A DNA stretch of 64,000 nt from Gelatoporia subvermispora B (lineage: Eukaryota; Basidiomycota; Agaricomycetes; Polyporales; Gelatoporiaceae), in contig KB445825.1 of NCBI GenBank assembly GCA_000320605.2, forward strand, positions 62,001 to 126,000. The letters are read 5' to 3'. The notes beneath the pieces are model-generated. The model worked only from the letters and a program-made list of their open reading frames with translations. It was not told the DNA's origin and ran no database searches. The position numbers were made by a program, and so were the translations under genes. Shown here piece after piece: positions 44,901-56,571 of the stretch. Numbering within the stretch: position 1 is the first letter of the stretch; each line of letters opens with the position of its first letter.

Positions 44901-45388
44901 AGCTGCACCGCCCACCTTATGCTTGACGCCGGCGTGGACTCTGCCGCTACCGTTTCGCACGGCACCTGAGCTATATTCCTTGAGCGGCTGAGAATCTGCC
45001 ACGTTCATGCATGGAAGGTGTTTATTCTCTCGTATAACATATTTGCTCAGACAATCTCATTGAGCATCAGTGCGCGAAAGTTCAGAGAATCCGCGCTGAC
45101 TACAACATCTTGCGCGGTCTCAATAACACCGATGACTTCTTGTGCACCGAATGGGGACAGGTTTCCTTTGATATTCACGTCCAGAACGGCCGATCCACGA
45201 CCTTAACGCCCGGTCGGTATTCGCCCCGACGTATCTCGCATGTCAGACGGTGCGCCGATACTCGCTACCCGACTTATAGGCCCGATGGCTGTGTTATCGG
45301 ACGTGGATATAAGCCGCTCCCACGAGCTATCGCTTTCAGAGCCTCTCATCCGCCTTTGCTGTTTCCTCTTCGTGAACGTCTCTTGACA
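44901..45388. other. Intergenic upstream of the DUF2235 gene
   Basis: The frame of the DUF2235 first exon stays open back to about 45110, but the extra N-terminal sequence (e.g. NNTDDFLCTEWGQVSFDI) is not recognised and is probably 5' flank or an older fragment. No other feature seen. Confidence 0.35.
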
Positions 45389-47422
45389 ATGATGCCCTCA
45401 CCCAATGGCTCGCACTTTGCGCCTACGCACCCATCGCGTAGTCAAAATACCACTATGGCGTCAACAACGAGCATCAACACTGCTTGCAACCCCGACGAAG
45501 ATTATGATGTTATTCCACCGCACCACGATCGCAGGACTCTAGTTCTATGTTTTGATGGGACCGGTGACCAGTTCGATGCTGATGTAAGTGCGGTTATCAC
45601 GCTGACAGAGCTTGGTCAGGCTGATCCTCGCTGGGGCAGAACTCCAATATCATCATGCTCTTCTCGATGTTGCAGAAAGATGATCCGTCTCAGCAGATGG
45701 TGTACTATCAGGTAAGCTGACTCTTACAGTGCGATTAGAATCACGCTTTGATCGGGATTCATGCAGGCTGGGATTGGCACGTACACGCCGCCACAGATCG
45801 CAACACCGCAAACGGCCAGTATGTTGAAGACACTAGATGAAGCGCTTGCCATCTTCCTCGATGCTCACGTGATGGGTGCGTTTCTCCTTCGAATATTAAA
45901 GCCAGCTACTAATATCTGCATACAGGAGGATATCGATTCCTCATGCAAAACTGTAAACACGCTCAAATATCTAGTCGATCCGCGTTCTGACTTACGCTCA
46001 TACAGATCGGGCTGGCGACAAGATCTGCTTATTCGGCTTCTCTCGCGGTGCATACACTGCCCGCGCGCTTGCCGGGATGGTGCACAAGGTAGTCGCAGTT
46101 TCGCATTAGGATTTGTCATATCGCAATCTAATATAAATGTATCAGGTCGGACTGCTTCCCAGGGACAACGACCAGCAAGTTCCGTTCGCCTATCACATGT
46201 TCTGCCGAACAGACGCGAAAGGATGGGAACAGTCGACCGCGTTCAAGAAGGCATTTTCAATGGATGTAGAGATAGACTTCATCGGAGTCTGGCAAGTAAT
46301 TCCCCAAAGCGGATTGACGAACATACTGATGTATCGATGTCATACTCAGGGATACCGTCTGCTCTGTCGGCCTCTTCCCCAAATCTTTACCCTTCGTCTC
46401 ATCCAACCGTGCCATCAAGACCTTTAGACAGGCGCTCTCGCTCGACGAACATCGCGCCAAATTCAAAGCGAACCATTGGAATGAACCCGAGGCGCACGAG
46501 AAAGCCTTGGGTACCCAGCCGGGCGAGATGCCGAGTCGGGGCACTTCGAAGGCGAAGCAGGGGAACAGTAATCACGATCTGCAAGTGGAGATGGACGATG
46601 GACACAACGAGACGGATGTGCTGGAGGTCTGGTTCGCAGGATGCCATTGTGGTACGTAGCGAGACTCACTCAATCACTCTCTGTGGCGCTGAACCGTTCT
46701 TTGCCATTGTTCGCATAGATGTCGGCGGAGGCTCGGTACCGAACGACAGCGAGCATAACTTGGCGCGTATTCCACTGAGGTGGATGATCCGCGAGATCTT
46801 CAAGGCGAACGTGGGCATTCGTTTCCATGCAGACCTCCTCAGGAAGATCGGTCTCAATCCTGATACACTCTACCCATATGTGCTGGCCCGACCGCCTGCC
46901 GTCACAGAACTCCCAGTCGATATTACAAATGCCCTAGAACAGGAAGCCGCTCGGAAGGCCGCAGTGCAGAATAGCGCGAAGAAGGGGAAGTCCAAGCAGT
47001 TGTCATCAGTACCTGGCGATGCTTTACTCGCCAATCGCAATATTCACCTGACAGAGGAGCAAGAAGACTTTGTCGACGCTCATTGCCCTATATATGACGA
47101 GTTAAGTCTTGCGCGGTGGTGGTGGATCCTCGAGCTCCTCCCGCTGCAGCATCGTCACCAAAAGCCGGATGGCGGATGGAAGAGATACTGGTCGTGAGTA
47201 CTGAACACACGCTTTCGCAGTTTCGATTCAACTGAAATACACAGGATCAACTTGGGTGAGGGCAGAACCATACCAGACTCGGTAGACGGGAATACCAAGT
47301 TCCTTGTTCACCGTTCTGTGAAGACTCGCCTGGAGGCCCAGACCCTGCAGGGAGGTTCGTATAAGTGGAAGGCGATATTCCCCGCAGGAGCTAAGGAGGT
47401 AAAGCCAACGTGGGTTGACTGA
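45389..47422 (+). CDS. DUF2235 domain alpha/beta-hydrolase-like protein
   Basis: Nine exons (45389-45583, 45640-45711, 45767-45875, 45926-45952, 46006-46088, 46146-46291, 46350-46651, 46719-47193, 47245-47422) give 528 residues. Start 45389 keeps a Ser/Thr-rich leader; ATG 45455 is a good alternative. DUF2235 signatures appear in order: TLVLCFDGTGDQ (about 51-61), CLFGFSRGAYTARALAGM with nucleophile Ser147 in GxSxG, DFIGVWDTV (206-214) and GCHCDVGGGS (His310, Asp312), the set also seen in Tle1-type phospholipases. In fungi these are predicted lipases or esterases of unknown substrate, with no signal peptide here. A basic/Ala linker (about 400-420) and a Trp-rich C-terminus (ARWWWILELLP) follow. 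Exon 6 is followed by a GC-AG intron (GCAAGT at 46292), required for the frame. Confidence 0.88.
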
Positions 47423-48077
47423 AGTTATGTGTCGAGCTAGTGTTTCGCTATGATTTCCTACTTCGTGCTGAATTGTTATATCGTCTAATAGCTGTCGGTA
47501 TGAGACCGTTGCGAACCCATGAAATAACATGATATTGAGTCTCAACAATCGTGTGCATCCAGTCTAACGTCACAAGTTCCCCGAGACGTAGTGACGGTCT
47601 AGACACCGTTCTCGCAGGTCCCGCGCATAAGCAAACCTTTTGAAAGCGCACCAGAATACTCGTCTTTGACAGCATGCTTGCGAACAGATCTAGGACGACC
47701 CTTTTTCCATATGTCCTATAAGAACGTTGTCACGCGTCCGTCGGCAACGTGAGTATCTGCGATATTGCAAATTAGCAACATGACGGTCTCCAGTGATTCA
47801 TATTTTGCGCGTCTCGTATTCGTCTGATGTTAGTAGTGCATCCTGTCATCTATATGCTTACTGCGTTGTCTTTGTGCCGCGCGCGTGGTGATATGTCTCG
47901 AGGGAGATTTTTACTCTCGGCGTTGTGGAATTTTACAGTGAGATACAAATCTTCGAGAGCTGTACCGAACTGCACCGAGTACACCATGTTACCCAGATAC
48001 CAAAGCTCATCATCTCATATCTCAAAACAGTTCGATGCTGGCGCTGGCATGGATCATAGGCTGCAGATTGAAGTCAT
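47423..48077. other. Intergenic, nothing recognised
   Basis: About 650 nt between the DUF2235 gene and the tRNA gene; no supported feature. Confidence 0.4.
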
Positions 48078-48175
48078 GGCTCAATGGTCTAGTAGTATGA
48101 TTCGCGCTTCGGGTATTGTTCGCTCTTTGACGATTCCAGTGCGCGAGGTCCCGGGTTCAATTCCCGGTTGAGCCC
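48078..48175 (+). tRNA. tRNA-Pro (CGG) with a 26-nt intron
   Basis: The acceptor stem pairs GGCTCAA (48078-48084) with TTGAGCC (48168-48174), with C as the discriminator. The D arm reads TGGTCTAGTAGTATGATT. The anticodon stem CGCGC pairs with GCGCG (48141-48145) around loop TTCGGG|T, with anticodon CGG at 48110-48112. The intron (48114-48139, TATTG...TTCCAG) sits after position 37, the standard site for nuclear tRNA introns. The T arm is CCGGGTTCAATTCCCGG. The A and B boxes are intact, so it should be transcribed by RNA polymerase III and read CCG proline codons. Confidence 0.96.
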
Positions 48176-48183
48176 GAATTTCA

Positions 48184-48188
48184 TTTTT
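48184..48188 (+). terminator. RNA polymerase III terminator (T5)
   Basis: A TTTTT run 9 nt after the tRNA discriminator base. Confidence 0.75.
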
Positions 48189-51100
48189 CTGTGTCAACGG
48201 TTGCCTGTGGCACGTGACGCATTCAGCGGGCAAATGTTGTTCTAATAATACTGATACCCATACATAAGTGAGGCGTATGAGCTAGCTTGTTAATAAGCCC
48301 ATAGCTTTCTGTTTTTGCGGCCTGTATGGGCAACGCGACGTACAATCCTGTGTATGCTTCGTCTGATGCATCCATAGACTTGTACGTTCCGCTGCCATGT
48401 GCCGCGCGCCACATTGTGGTCCTGTGGAACGAACGTTGTATATGCTGATATGTGTAGAAGCAAGCAAGAGGCTTTGGTGCTTCACGACGATGCTACACGC
48501 CTTTTTATACATCGCACAGGACAGGTTAGCAGGCGCACACAAATCCACGACAGACGTAGGCGCATCTATCCCATGGGCCATCATGATCGATATGAATAAG
48601 TCCGCAAGACCCCGCCTGCGGTACGATGCGTTCCGGACATTGCTCCCACATGCACGGCAAGCACGCGCCGCGCGCATGCAGCCGCATCACAGCGTTTCTC
48701 CGAGTGCGCACGTAGAAGGTAGGAGGAGCCGCTGGTTGGTGGGTGCCCTCGGCAGTGGTACGACAGCGTATCCGCGAAGTGGCGAGATTCCCGAGGGCCA
48801 CCGCACTGGCGGAGCTTCTGTGGATCTCGTGCCTGCGAACCCTATCTCTTGGAGGCGCCGCACATACGAGGCACATCAAGCTCGGAGACGCTCCGTTATT
48901 GAATTCACGAATTTACCATACGAAGCACACCCGCGATTCTCGAAGGGCTGCGCCTCTGCCGGGGCACTCGTGCGCAGAACGGTCAAATTCCACGGGAGAT
49001 GTTGGAGAGGAACATCGAGCAAGTGCAGTGCTTCTGTGGTGCACGGCTGGTCGCACCATGTCCCGCACCCGGAGCGCACTGCGCAAGGCCAAGTGACAGT
49101 GAGCCGCGCCGCGCCGCTTATGCATGCAGCATTGCAGTGGGCGTATCATACACACCACCGCGCACTAAATCGAAATCAACTCTCCCTCCGACTGACGCCG
49201 CGCCCCCTTCTGTACGCATCCACAGCGCGTATGGGGCGATGCAGGGGAAGGGGCCAAGGGCAGGGGCAGGTTGATAAGTGCGCGGGTAATCATGCGGAGG
49301 CGGTTTGATGAGTCTAATGTGCTTATGGAGGCACGGCCGCACGATGAACCAGCGAAACGACGCGGGTACATTTCGTGTGTGGGTATGATGCCAGCTGAAT
49401 CGCCGGCTCACGGGGCGCGCTGCCGGCGATGGTGGCTTGCGGAGCTTTGTCACTCAATATCTGTTGCTAGACTCGCGAGGGTCTGATACTAAATGGTCCG
49501 TGGTGCGCGGAAGCAGAAGATGCGCCGAGGGGGGTGGGGGTAGTCAGCTGTACTACCGACAGACCTCACTCGATATAGGACGTATACAGAGTGCCGGTGT
49601 CTGTTTCGTATTCCCAGGCCAGGTACCCTGGCGTTCTTGAAATTTCTGCAGTGACAAATAACATGACCTGATTAGCGGTACATCTTAGGGTATGTAATTA
49701 AGTACTGGCGGTATTGTCCCTGAGCACCCTGCGTCGGTAGCTAATTCAAGAATGCCAAAAAAGACTGATAGCGAACTTGAAACGGGAGCGACTCTGAGGC
49801 TGTAGATACCGGCCGACCTACGGGGCGTGCAAGGTAGCTTGGTGAGCTTCTCTGTCAGTAGGGTACGACCTTCCATACTGAGTCTGACAGGCCCAGAATG
49901 CGAACCACGAGCGGCAATCGTTAAAATGCACGAGACACAATGGTTTCGCTCAAACGGTAGGAAGGGCGATCATCTGCAGAAGAGGTATTTCGATATCGCG
50001 CGGACACGCACCGTAGGGCTGTACATAGCTACTTTTTGGTATATATGACTCCCATGCCGATACTGGGCTGTGTCATTGGGTATATAGACGCATCTACGAG
50101 GAGCAGTGATTTACTCACGATGTCCAGTAGAGGGCAACGGCGATGGTACGCTTGAGGGGAGTAGGGGTGGACTTCACGATAAGTCGGGAAATGTGGATCG
50201 ACTGCCCGTGGTGTAATGTTATCCACATCAGGCGAAGTAGTCCCGACGTTCTCTAAGATTTTCCACAATGCATTGGCCATTGGGCATATGGTCTTCTCTG
50301 ACATGCCTCCATCCCAGAAGGCGACAGAGATATAAACAGCGAGACGGCCCGAGGCCAGTTACCGGAGGCCATGAGGTGACGACATACGTCGCGCAGTGCC
50401 CATTGGCCATTCCAACATGAGATAAATCGACGGCCCGAATCTTCGCCGCAGTAGAACCCAATGCTGAGATTACATGAGCCGAAGCGGGAAGATGGGGTTG
50501 AATGTACGTTGCGCAATGTGTACAAATGCAGACTTCGCCGACGATTTGCTGCGATAAACCACAGCCGCTTCTAGAAATCGAAGAGGTGGAGCTGCAAAGT
50601 ATGTGGTACATGCCGGTGCCGTACCGCGTGGGACCGATTCGTTCCTTGAGGGACGTTTCGCCACTCAGTGTTGAATTCGGCTAACAGGTAGAGAAGCAAA
50701 TGAGTAGCGTCGAGTGGATTGAAGGACCCAGACTCACTCACTCGATAGATAGAGTCATAGACGCCTTCGACGATGAATTCATCAGTCTAGTATGCCAACA
50801 ATCCAGAGGCCATTGTTCTCGACTATGGCATTAGCGATGTATGTACGAGAGACTAGAGATGAATTGAGAAGGGAAGGGAACAGCCTTGCACCGTGAATAG
50901 CATCCCAAGGTATAGACCAAGACCTACAGCTCACCTGCCCCTTTAAGCCCGCTCGAAGGCACCTGACATTGACGTTTCCGAATTTCAATCCTCTCTCGCT
51001 TCCACAGTGGCTCACGATCCGATCAGGGTTTTGTGAGGTGTCCGGATCGCAAGGGACAAGATCAAGTACTAAGAGATCTCTAGATGGCAGAAGATGGAGA

Positions 51101-51899
51101 AATTCAATAAGTCCATTACGTGCAGCGTGAACTAAATTGTGCTGAGCCGCTATTCGAGAGCTGCGCTTAGGCCTGGATGTCTTCAATATCGCCGCTGCTC
51201 GAGATCGGTCTCAGTCTAGAACCTTGCACCCCAGAGCGCACGGAGCACAGCGTATGTGTCCCAGATCCGCCGGTGGCCAACGTTCCATGTCATGTCACGG
51301 AAAACCGACCGTGATCCGTTCCTAGCGCTCGAGCACGCACGACTAGAATAGACTACATTGCACGGATCGAATTAAGTGTGTGACGGCACCATGCTCTTCA
51401 GAAGGGAGATCCGCATGATTGTCTGATAGATCCAGGACATCGTAGTGGAAGCGTTCGAATTTGACGCCATCGAGGTCCCGATAGATGTATTGAGCAGCGG
51501 GAGAAGAGGATAGGAGGAGTGGACGGTGCCGTTCCGTGGTGAAAATTGTAAACGGTTGTCACGTCTCGCCTCTCCGCTCCGATCGACAGATCTAGGTGGT
51601 CGCGGAACTTCGTCGTCTAGGTCGGCAATGATATGGTTTCCTGATAGACCAAAAGTTGGTAGACATTGACCAACATCACCGCGCGAAGCGCAACCGTGTA
51701 TATATATTACACACGTTGTAAGGAGCTCATCAGATGTTCGAGGAACTCATTCGATGCTCGAGTGAATGCTGGCCAGACCCATAGGTGTAGAGACGAGAAC
51801 GCCGCCGTATGCCGGGTCGCTGCCCACGTAGCCGACAGAAATGAATTGATAAAAAGCAAAGAGGCGAATCAGCTGGAGCGCGTTCTACCGCAGACGCGG
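48189..51899. other. Gene-poor intergenic DNA
   Basis: Several open frames (for example 48397-49308 + and 50782-51186 -) exist, but none has recognisable sequence, motif order or a supported splice structure. No RNA gene or clear repeat seen. Confidence 0.4.
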
Positions 51900-54420
51900 C
51901 AGTTCGACACAGCCGAGCGTCGATGTGCCTCCTCAGAAGCACATGGGGCGCTAGTTCCGACCGTTCGGGCCGCCCCCGGGACGTGTTGCGATGCGATCTC
52001 ACGCCGTCAAAATTGTGGGTGGAAGTCCATGCCGATGTGCACAGTAATGTTGGCCTCGCCGCAGAGGAAACATACGTCGAGCATCTTGCGCCCTGGCGTC
52101 TGTCAATGAACAAAGATTTTGAACCAAATATAGACTGCCGTCGTACCTACTGCACTGTCTGGACTCCGGATGTCGCCAAGCGACGTCCTTGAGTGCTGAC
52201 GAATCTATAACATACGTGGCGCATCTTGCGCCGAGTCGTTTGCTACCCGTCTCCAATGTGAAAGCACAGGTAAATGTCAAACCAGCTGCTGCGCTGTGCC
52301 ACGCTTTCTCCGCGCCGCATGCCGCAAGACAAGATTCTGAGAGTCGCAAGGCGCGGATCGAGGACGTGTCCCGCAATCTACCGCCTGGCATGAGGACCCA
52401 GGGCCCTGCAATGATATGTGCATCGTAGACATCGAGTTCGGCAGCAGACTTGGCTGCCCGTGCTCCCCGCGATGTTCATACCGGGCACAATTGTCGAAGG
52501 CCTATGTAGTACCTTGGGGCGTTGATCGAGGCGTCGATTGATGTGTCTGTGCGAAGGAACACAGACGCTGCGCCCGTGGGGCCCCGGAGACCGGTAAGTG
52601 GATCGCGGCGCGATCCGAGCGGTCAATCATTGCTCGCGGCGAAATACTGCAAAGAGAAAGCTCCGCGAGCCCGGCAATGCAGCACAGCGATATCAGGGGG
52701 AAATTCCCGGAATATACCGCCGTCCGCGTGTCTTGTGTGCTGCACCGTGTCGCCTACGCATAGATAGAGGTGGGCTGCCTTGTGGTGCACTGCCGACACG
52801 AGCGCCGAGCCTGTACGCTCTGATGGCGAGCGGAGTGGAAGGTGTAAGAGCACGGGGGCGTGAATAGATGGGCTTTACAGGTTGGAATGGGGCGCAAGTA
52901 ATGCAAAGGATGTCGTATCATCCATGCGCCTGTACCGGCCCACCAGGGCTGCTCGTTGCTCATCAACCACGCGCGGTGGACGGAGCTGCCACAGGCGCTT
53001 AGTATCACGTGACGTAAACCACCTGCTTTCCAAGGGCGTGCAGTCACCCGTGCGAGGCCGCTGGGTTGCCAGATGCAGGCCTACGGTGTCCATAGGGCGT
53101 CACTACGTGATAGAAAATTGGCCCGTAGTGATTGAATAAATAGAACTATTCATAGTGGGACGTTGAGCGTCAGCTTCGACTCCGGGACCAACGGCGTCGA
53201 CGCCGCCAGGCACGCGCGTTAGCGACATCTACTTTGATTCTCTTTAAGTCTCGGGACTCGAGGCCATATAATATTGATGTTGAATCCGAAAGAGGCCTTT
53301 CCTGTATATACTAGTTTGCAATTCGATGGGCTTGCGCCGTGTCGTGTACTAGTCTGCCAATCAGTAGACGCTCGTCGTTTAATCAGATGTCGCACCGGGT
53401 GCCGCGCTGCATAACGCCTTGTTCATGTCGCGATGTCGGCGCCTCGAGATGCGATACGGATGGTACCGTAAATAGCTCGCAACCTACGGCGTGGCGCGAG
53501 GACCCAGAGCTGTGCAATCTGCTCGTCAATGTATATCAAGTTTGGCAGCAGACTTGCCTACCCGCGGCGCTCTCCGCAATTCTGGTAGTCGCAGTAAAGA
53601 CACTAGTATCTTGAGGCCTTGATTGAGGCGTCGATCAATGTGTCCATGTCAAACGACACAGACGTTGCGCCGAGCCCCACGGACTTGTACGCGACTCGCG
53701 ACTCGCGGTGAAATACTGCAAGAAGGGCTCCGCGAGCCCAGAACCACGGCCCAGCGATATCAACGTGAATGTGTCTAGCCCATTCCGCCGTCCACATGTC
53801 TTGTGCGCTACGCCATGTCGTCTTCGCGTGGGTAGAGGAGTGGGCTGGACCGGTGCATAGCGCGCAGAGCACAGCTGAATTGACAGGTGCTAAGGGATGT
53901 GGTGAGTGAACGCGGCGCGTAGAGATACCCAGGGCACAAGACAGTCGCGGGCCTTGCACGAAACGAAGATTCCGATTCGCGTATGGTCACGTGGTGCAAC
54001 TCGATCTCCTCGTGCGGGCTGTGAGCTTCGAGGTGGTGGGTTGCCAGGTGCGGGTCTACAATGTCCACGGAACCTCAAGGTGCGAGTCACGATCAAGGGA
54101 AGCGGAGCCTGGCGGTTCCTGGGGCAGAATACAGTTGCGTTGCGCGGCACGGCACGTAGTAAGTACCAGGTATCGATCCGCGCCAAGCTCGTGCGCTTCC
54201 ATGCTGAGCAAGAGAGCACGGTGGTAAGGAGCTCCAAACGCCTTGAGCGGCGCAAGCGGTTATGCAAACGATGTCGTTCAGGCGCCCGTACCAAGGCTGC
54301 TTGTCGAGCTCGCGCTCTGCAACGGAACGTCCAAGGTACTTTCTGTCACGTGATGCTAACCCCGGAAGGCAGAGAGCGCGCGTCCGACGGTCAGGGCTAC
54401 GTGTAGCGACTTTGGTCCAT
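51900..54420. repeat. Old, diverged segmental duplication
   Basis: Shared words occur in the same order at two places. GGCAGCAGACTTG, TTGATYGAGGCGTCGAT, CACAGACG-TGCGCC, GAAATACTGCAA and CCGCCGTCC lie at about 52440-52730 and 53540-53795. GGGTTGCCAG, GTCTACAATGTCCA/GCCTACGGTGTCCA and ATCACGTGA/GTCACGTG-type words lie at about 53005-53095 and 53980-54070. On the minus strand a shared translated pattern (ARGALLAVFHRES / ARGAFSLQYFAAS) suggests a former coding sequence I do not recognise. Confidence 0.5.
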
Positions 54421-56262
54421 GGCGGACGGGGCATCGAGTGCGGAGTTGGGTCCCTGAGGCACACAAATAGGCATTGTTGTGCCCTGGACATCGGTGCTAC
54501 AATCACGGGATGAGCGGCGAGACGTGCGTGCACACATGCTTCTTCTATCTTCCCCCTCCCGATATGTCGTGGCTGATCCTGAATGGCGTTCGCCTTTATC
54601 CGTTCTGAGGAAGTGAGCTTCAGCTGAGCTGTGTATCCAAGTAGCGAGCCGTCTGCCCTTTTCGTCAGAGGTTGTATGTGCAAGAGACATCCTGATTGAT
54701 GCTCGCTGGTATCGTATCGCGCCGGAAGTGGGAGCAGACAGTGGACGACCCAGCAGAAGGCTCGGAAGCGCGGACGCGAGTGGTGATACAATACTAGGAA
54801 AAGTTATGGAACGACATTAGGCTCAATGGGCTTGAGTTGGACTGGGTTTTATACCTGGTGCGAGGATTACCATCCCCGACTAGCTAAATATCCCGTGATG
54901 ATCAGCGCTGTCAGCCAGGATATTCCCCCGACGCGAATTCTATCCGATTTCGCCCAACATCGGATGTGTTCAAGGGGGGAGGGCCTTTCTCGTCACATTC
55001 TACGGTCATTTGGAGTGACGATTGCAAGAGAGGCCCATACTGAGCGGTGTCACCAGATCAGGAGACAAATCTAGAAATGGTAGAATATCTGGACGTCGCA
55101 CGTCGGCGATCGAGGATCTCTATTTTGGTCAGCCATTCTGGCGCTCGAGACGATGTCCTAGAGAGGTATACCGGAAGACGGGCGATGTGTGGATCGCAGG
55201 GAGAAGCCGGTTGGGAGAAGGGGAGGCGTATATATAAAGAGCTGACACTGTTGATCGGCTCGGGGCCTCACTACGGTCTACCGCCTCGCGACATGTTTCA
55301 GCCCGCGTTGAGTTAGAAACAGACATGTAAGTCTTATTATTATTACTCACCGGTGTGATCTCAGAAATCATCGAGTGCAATGCGGCATATTCGCACCCCA
55401 CATCATCTCTAACCCGAGGAGGTGATTTGACTAGGACATCCGCGAGACCAACTGCGAACCCGAGGTGACCTAGGCATGGCCTATGGTGCGCTACAAAGGC
55501 CTGGACACATGTTCCTCCGCAGGGCTTGCACCACTCGCGAACCGAAACATGCAGCACGCGGTGCGAGAAGAGTCCATGTGAGCGTGAAGGTGCGTCTCAG
55601 TTGTCTGTTCTGACTCTAGCTCCAGTCGTGGTTCTTTCATCAACGAGCACTAGACCTGCGCCCTGGAGAGACCCAAAGAAGAGGAGTATGTCAAGTAGCT
55701 TAAGACGCTTTGCCGCTGGATCCTCGAGCACGCCATGAGTCCTCGGAAAGACTTGGTGGACCGTTGCGGAGTGTGGTGGCACGATCCACTGCAGTCAGAG
55801 TAATTGCTCCGAGTCGTTCCACCGCAAAGACGGGCGCGTAGAGAGCCGTGCAGCAGGGCAGGTTCCTCAATGGTGGAGATTGCGCAGTGCGCGTCCCCAC
55901 TGCGTACCGTCAGCAGCAATTTCGGACGAGACACGATGCATGAGGAGACCGATTGTCGCGGGAATGTTTTGGGCCGGTGCGAAGAGGCGGGTGACAAGAC
56001 CCTGCAAGACCTTCCCGCGAGACCGGGCGCGGTTTGGTGTCAGACGGCGTTCAGCCCCGTCGCTCCGCCGGTTACTTTGCATATTCGCACATTTTGCCGG
56101 TCCAAGTCAAGCGGTTCTCGGGCGAAAAGCTGCGAAAGGTCGAGGCTCGCAAGTCCGGGGGAGTGCACAGACAAAAAAAACGAGATGACGAAGAACCAAT
56201 GGGTCGGGCGTTCCTGGCTTGGCCGTGGAGGTAGGCGGGCGCCTGATGTGAGCCGGGCAGGC
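54421..56262. other. Intergenic, nothing recognised
   Basis: No recognisable gene. The right end is GC-rich and leads into the promoter of the siderophore transporter. Confidence 0.4.
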
Positions 56263-56291
56263 TGATTATCTAGGCGATGGCGCGCTGTCTA

Positions 56292-56300
56292 ATCAGATAA
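56292..56300 (+). promoter_or_regulatory. Iron-GATA site 1 (ATCAGATAA)
   Basis: Exact match to ATCWGATAA, the site bound by fungal iron-responsive GATA repressors (Urbs1, SreA, Sre1 type); the preceding A also fits the extended RATCWGATAA form. It is about 270 nt upstream of the siderophore transporter start. Confidence 0.75.
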
Positions 56301-56317
56301 GGCTGGGCACGCGGACT

Positions 56318-56326
56318 ATCTGATAA
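56318..56326 (+). promoter_or_regulatory. Iron-GATA site 2 (ATCTGATAA)
   Basis: A second exact ATCWGATAA match, 26 nt from the first. A further GATAA core lies on the minus strand at 56266-56270. Under iron-replete conditions the GATA repressor would be expected to silence the gene. Confidence 0.75.
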
Positions 56327-56468
56327 GATTTGATTGACTCGCTCGGCAGCGCACCGCAGCGCCCTGGCACGCCCGCTGCTACTTCTAGATCCTTTTGCCC
56401 GGATGGCATCACGCACGCACCGTACTCCCTCTCTCGATCGCGACGCTTGGCCCCCCCGGACGAAGGAG

Positions 56469-56474
56469 TATAAA
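56469..56474 (+). promoter_or_regulatory. TATA box of the siderophore transporter
   Basis: TATAAA, 98 nt before the start codon and downstream of the two GATA sites. Confidence 0.55.
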
Positions 56475-56571
56475 GCACCATGCCCCCCCGCGGATATGCA
56501 CCGCTCGCCCAGGACCCCTCCGGTGACCCGCCCTCTGCTTCCTGATCCCGCGCGGCCGCTGACCAGAGATA

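Noticed and set aside
44901..45388. Extending the DUF2235 protein upstream to about 45110
   Set aside because: The frame is open but the extra sequence is not like DUF2235 proteins, and two ATGs (45389, 45455) lie much closer to the conserved FDGTGDQ start of the domain.
48397..49308. 303-codon plus-strand frame beside the tRNA gene
   Set aside because: No recognisable motif, no paralogue, many overlapping frames of similar length in GC-rich sequence, and amino-acid composition rich in Arg and His as expected from random GC-rich DNA.
50782..51186. 134-codon minus-strand frame
   Set aside because: It reads like ordinary protein in places, but no domain or splice continuation could be supported, so it was not listed as a gene.
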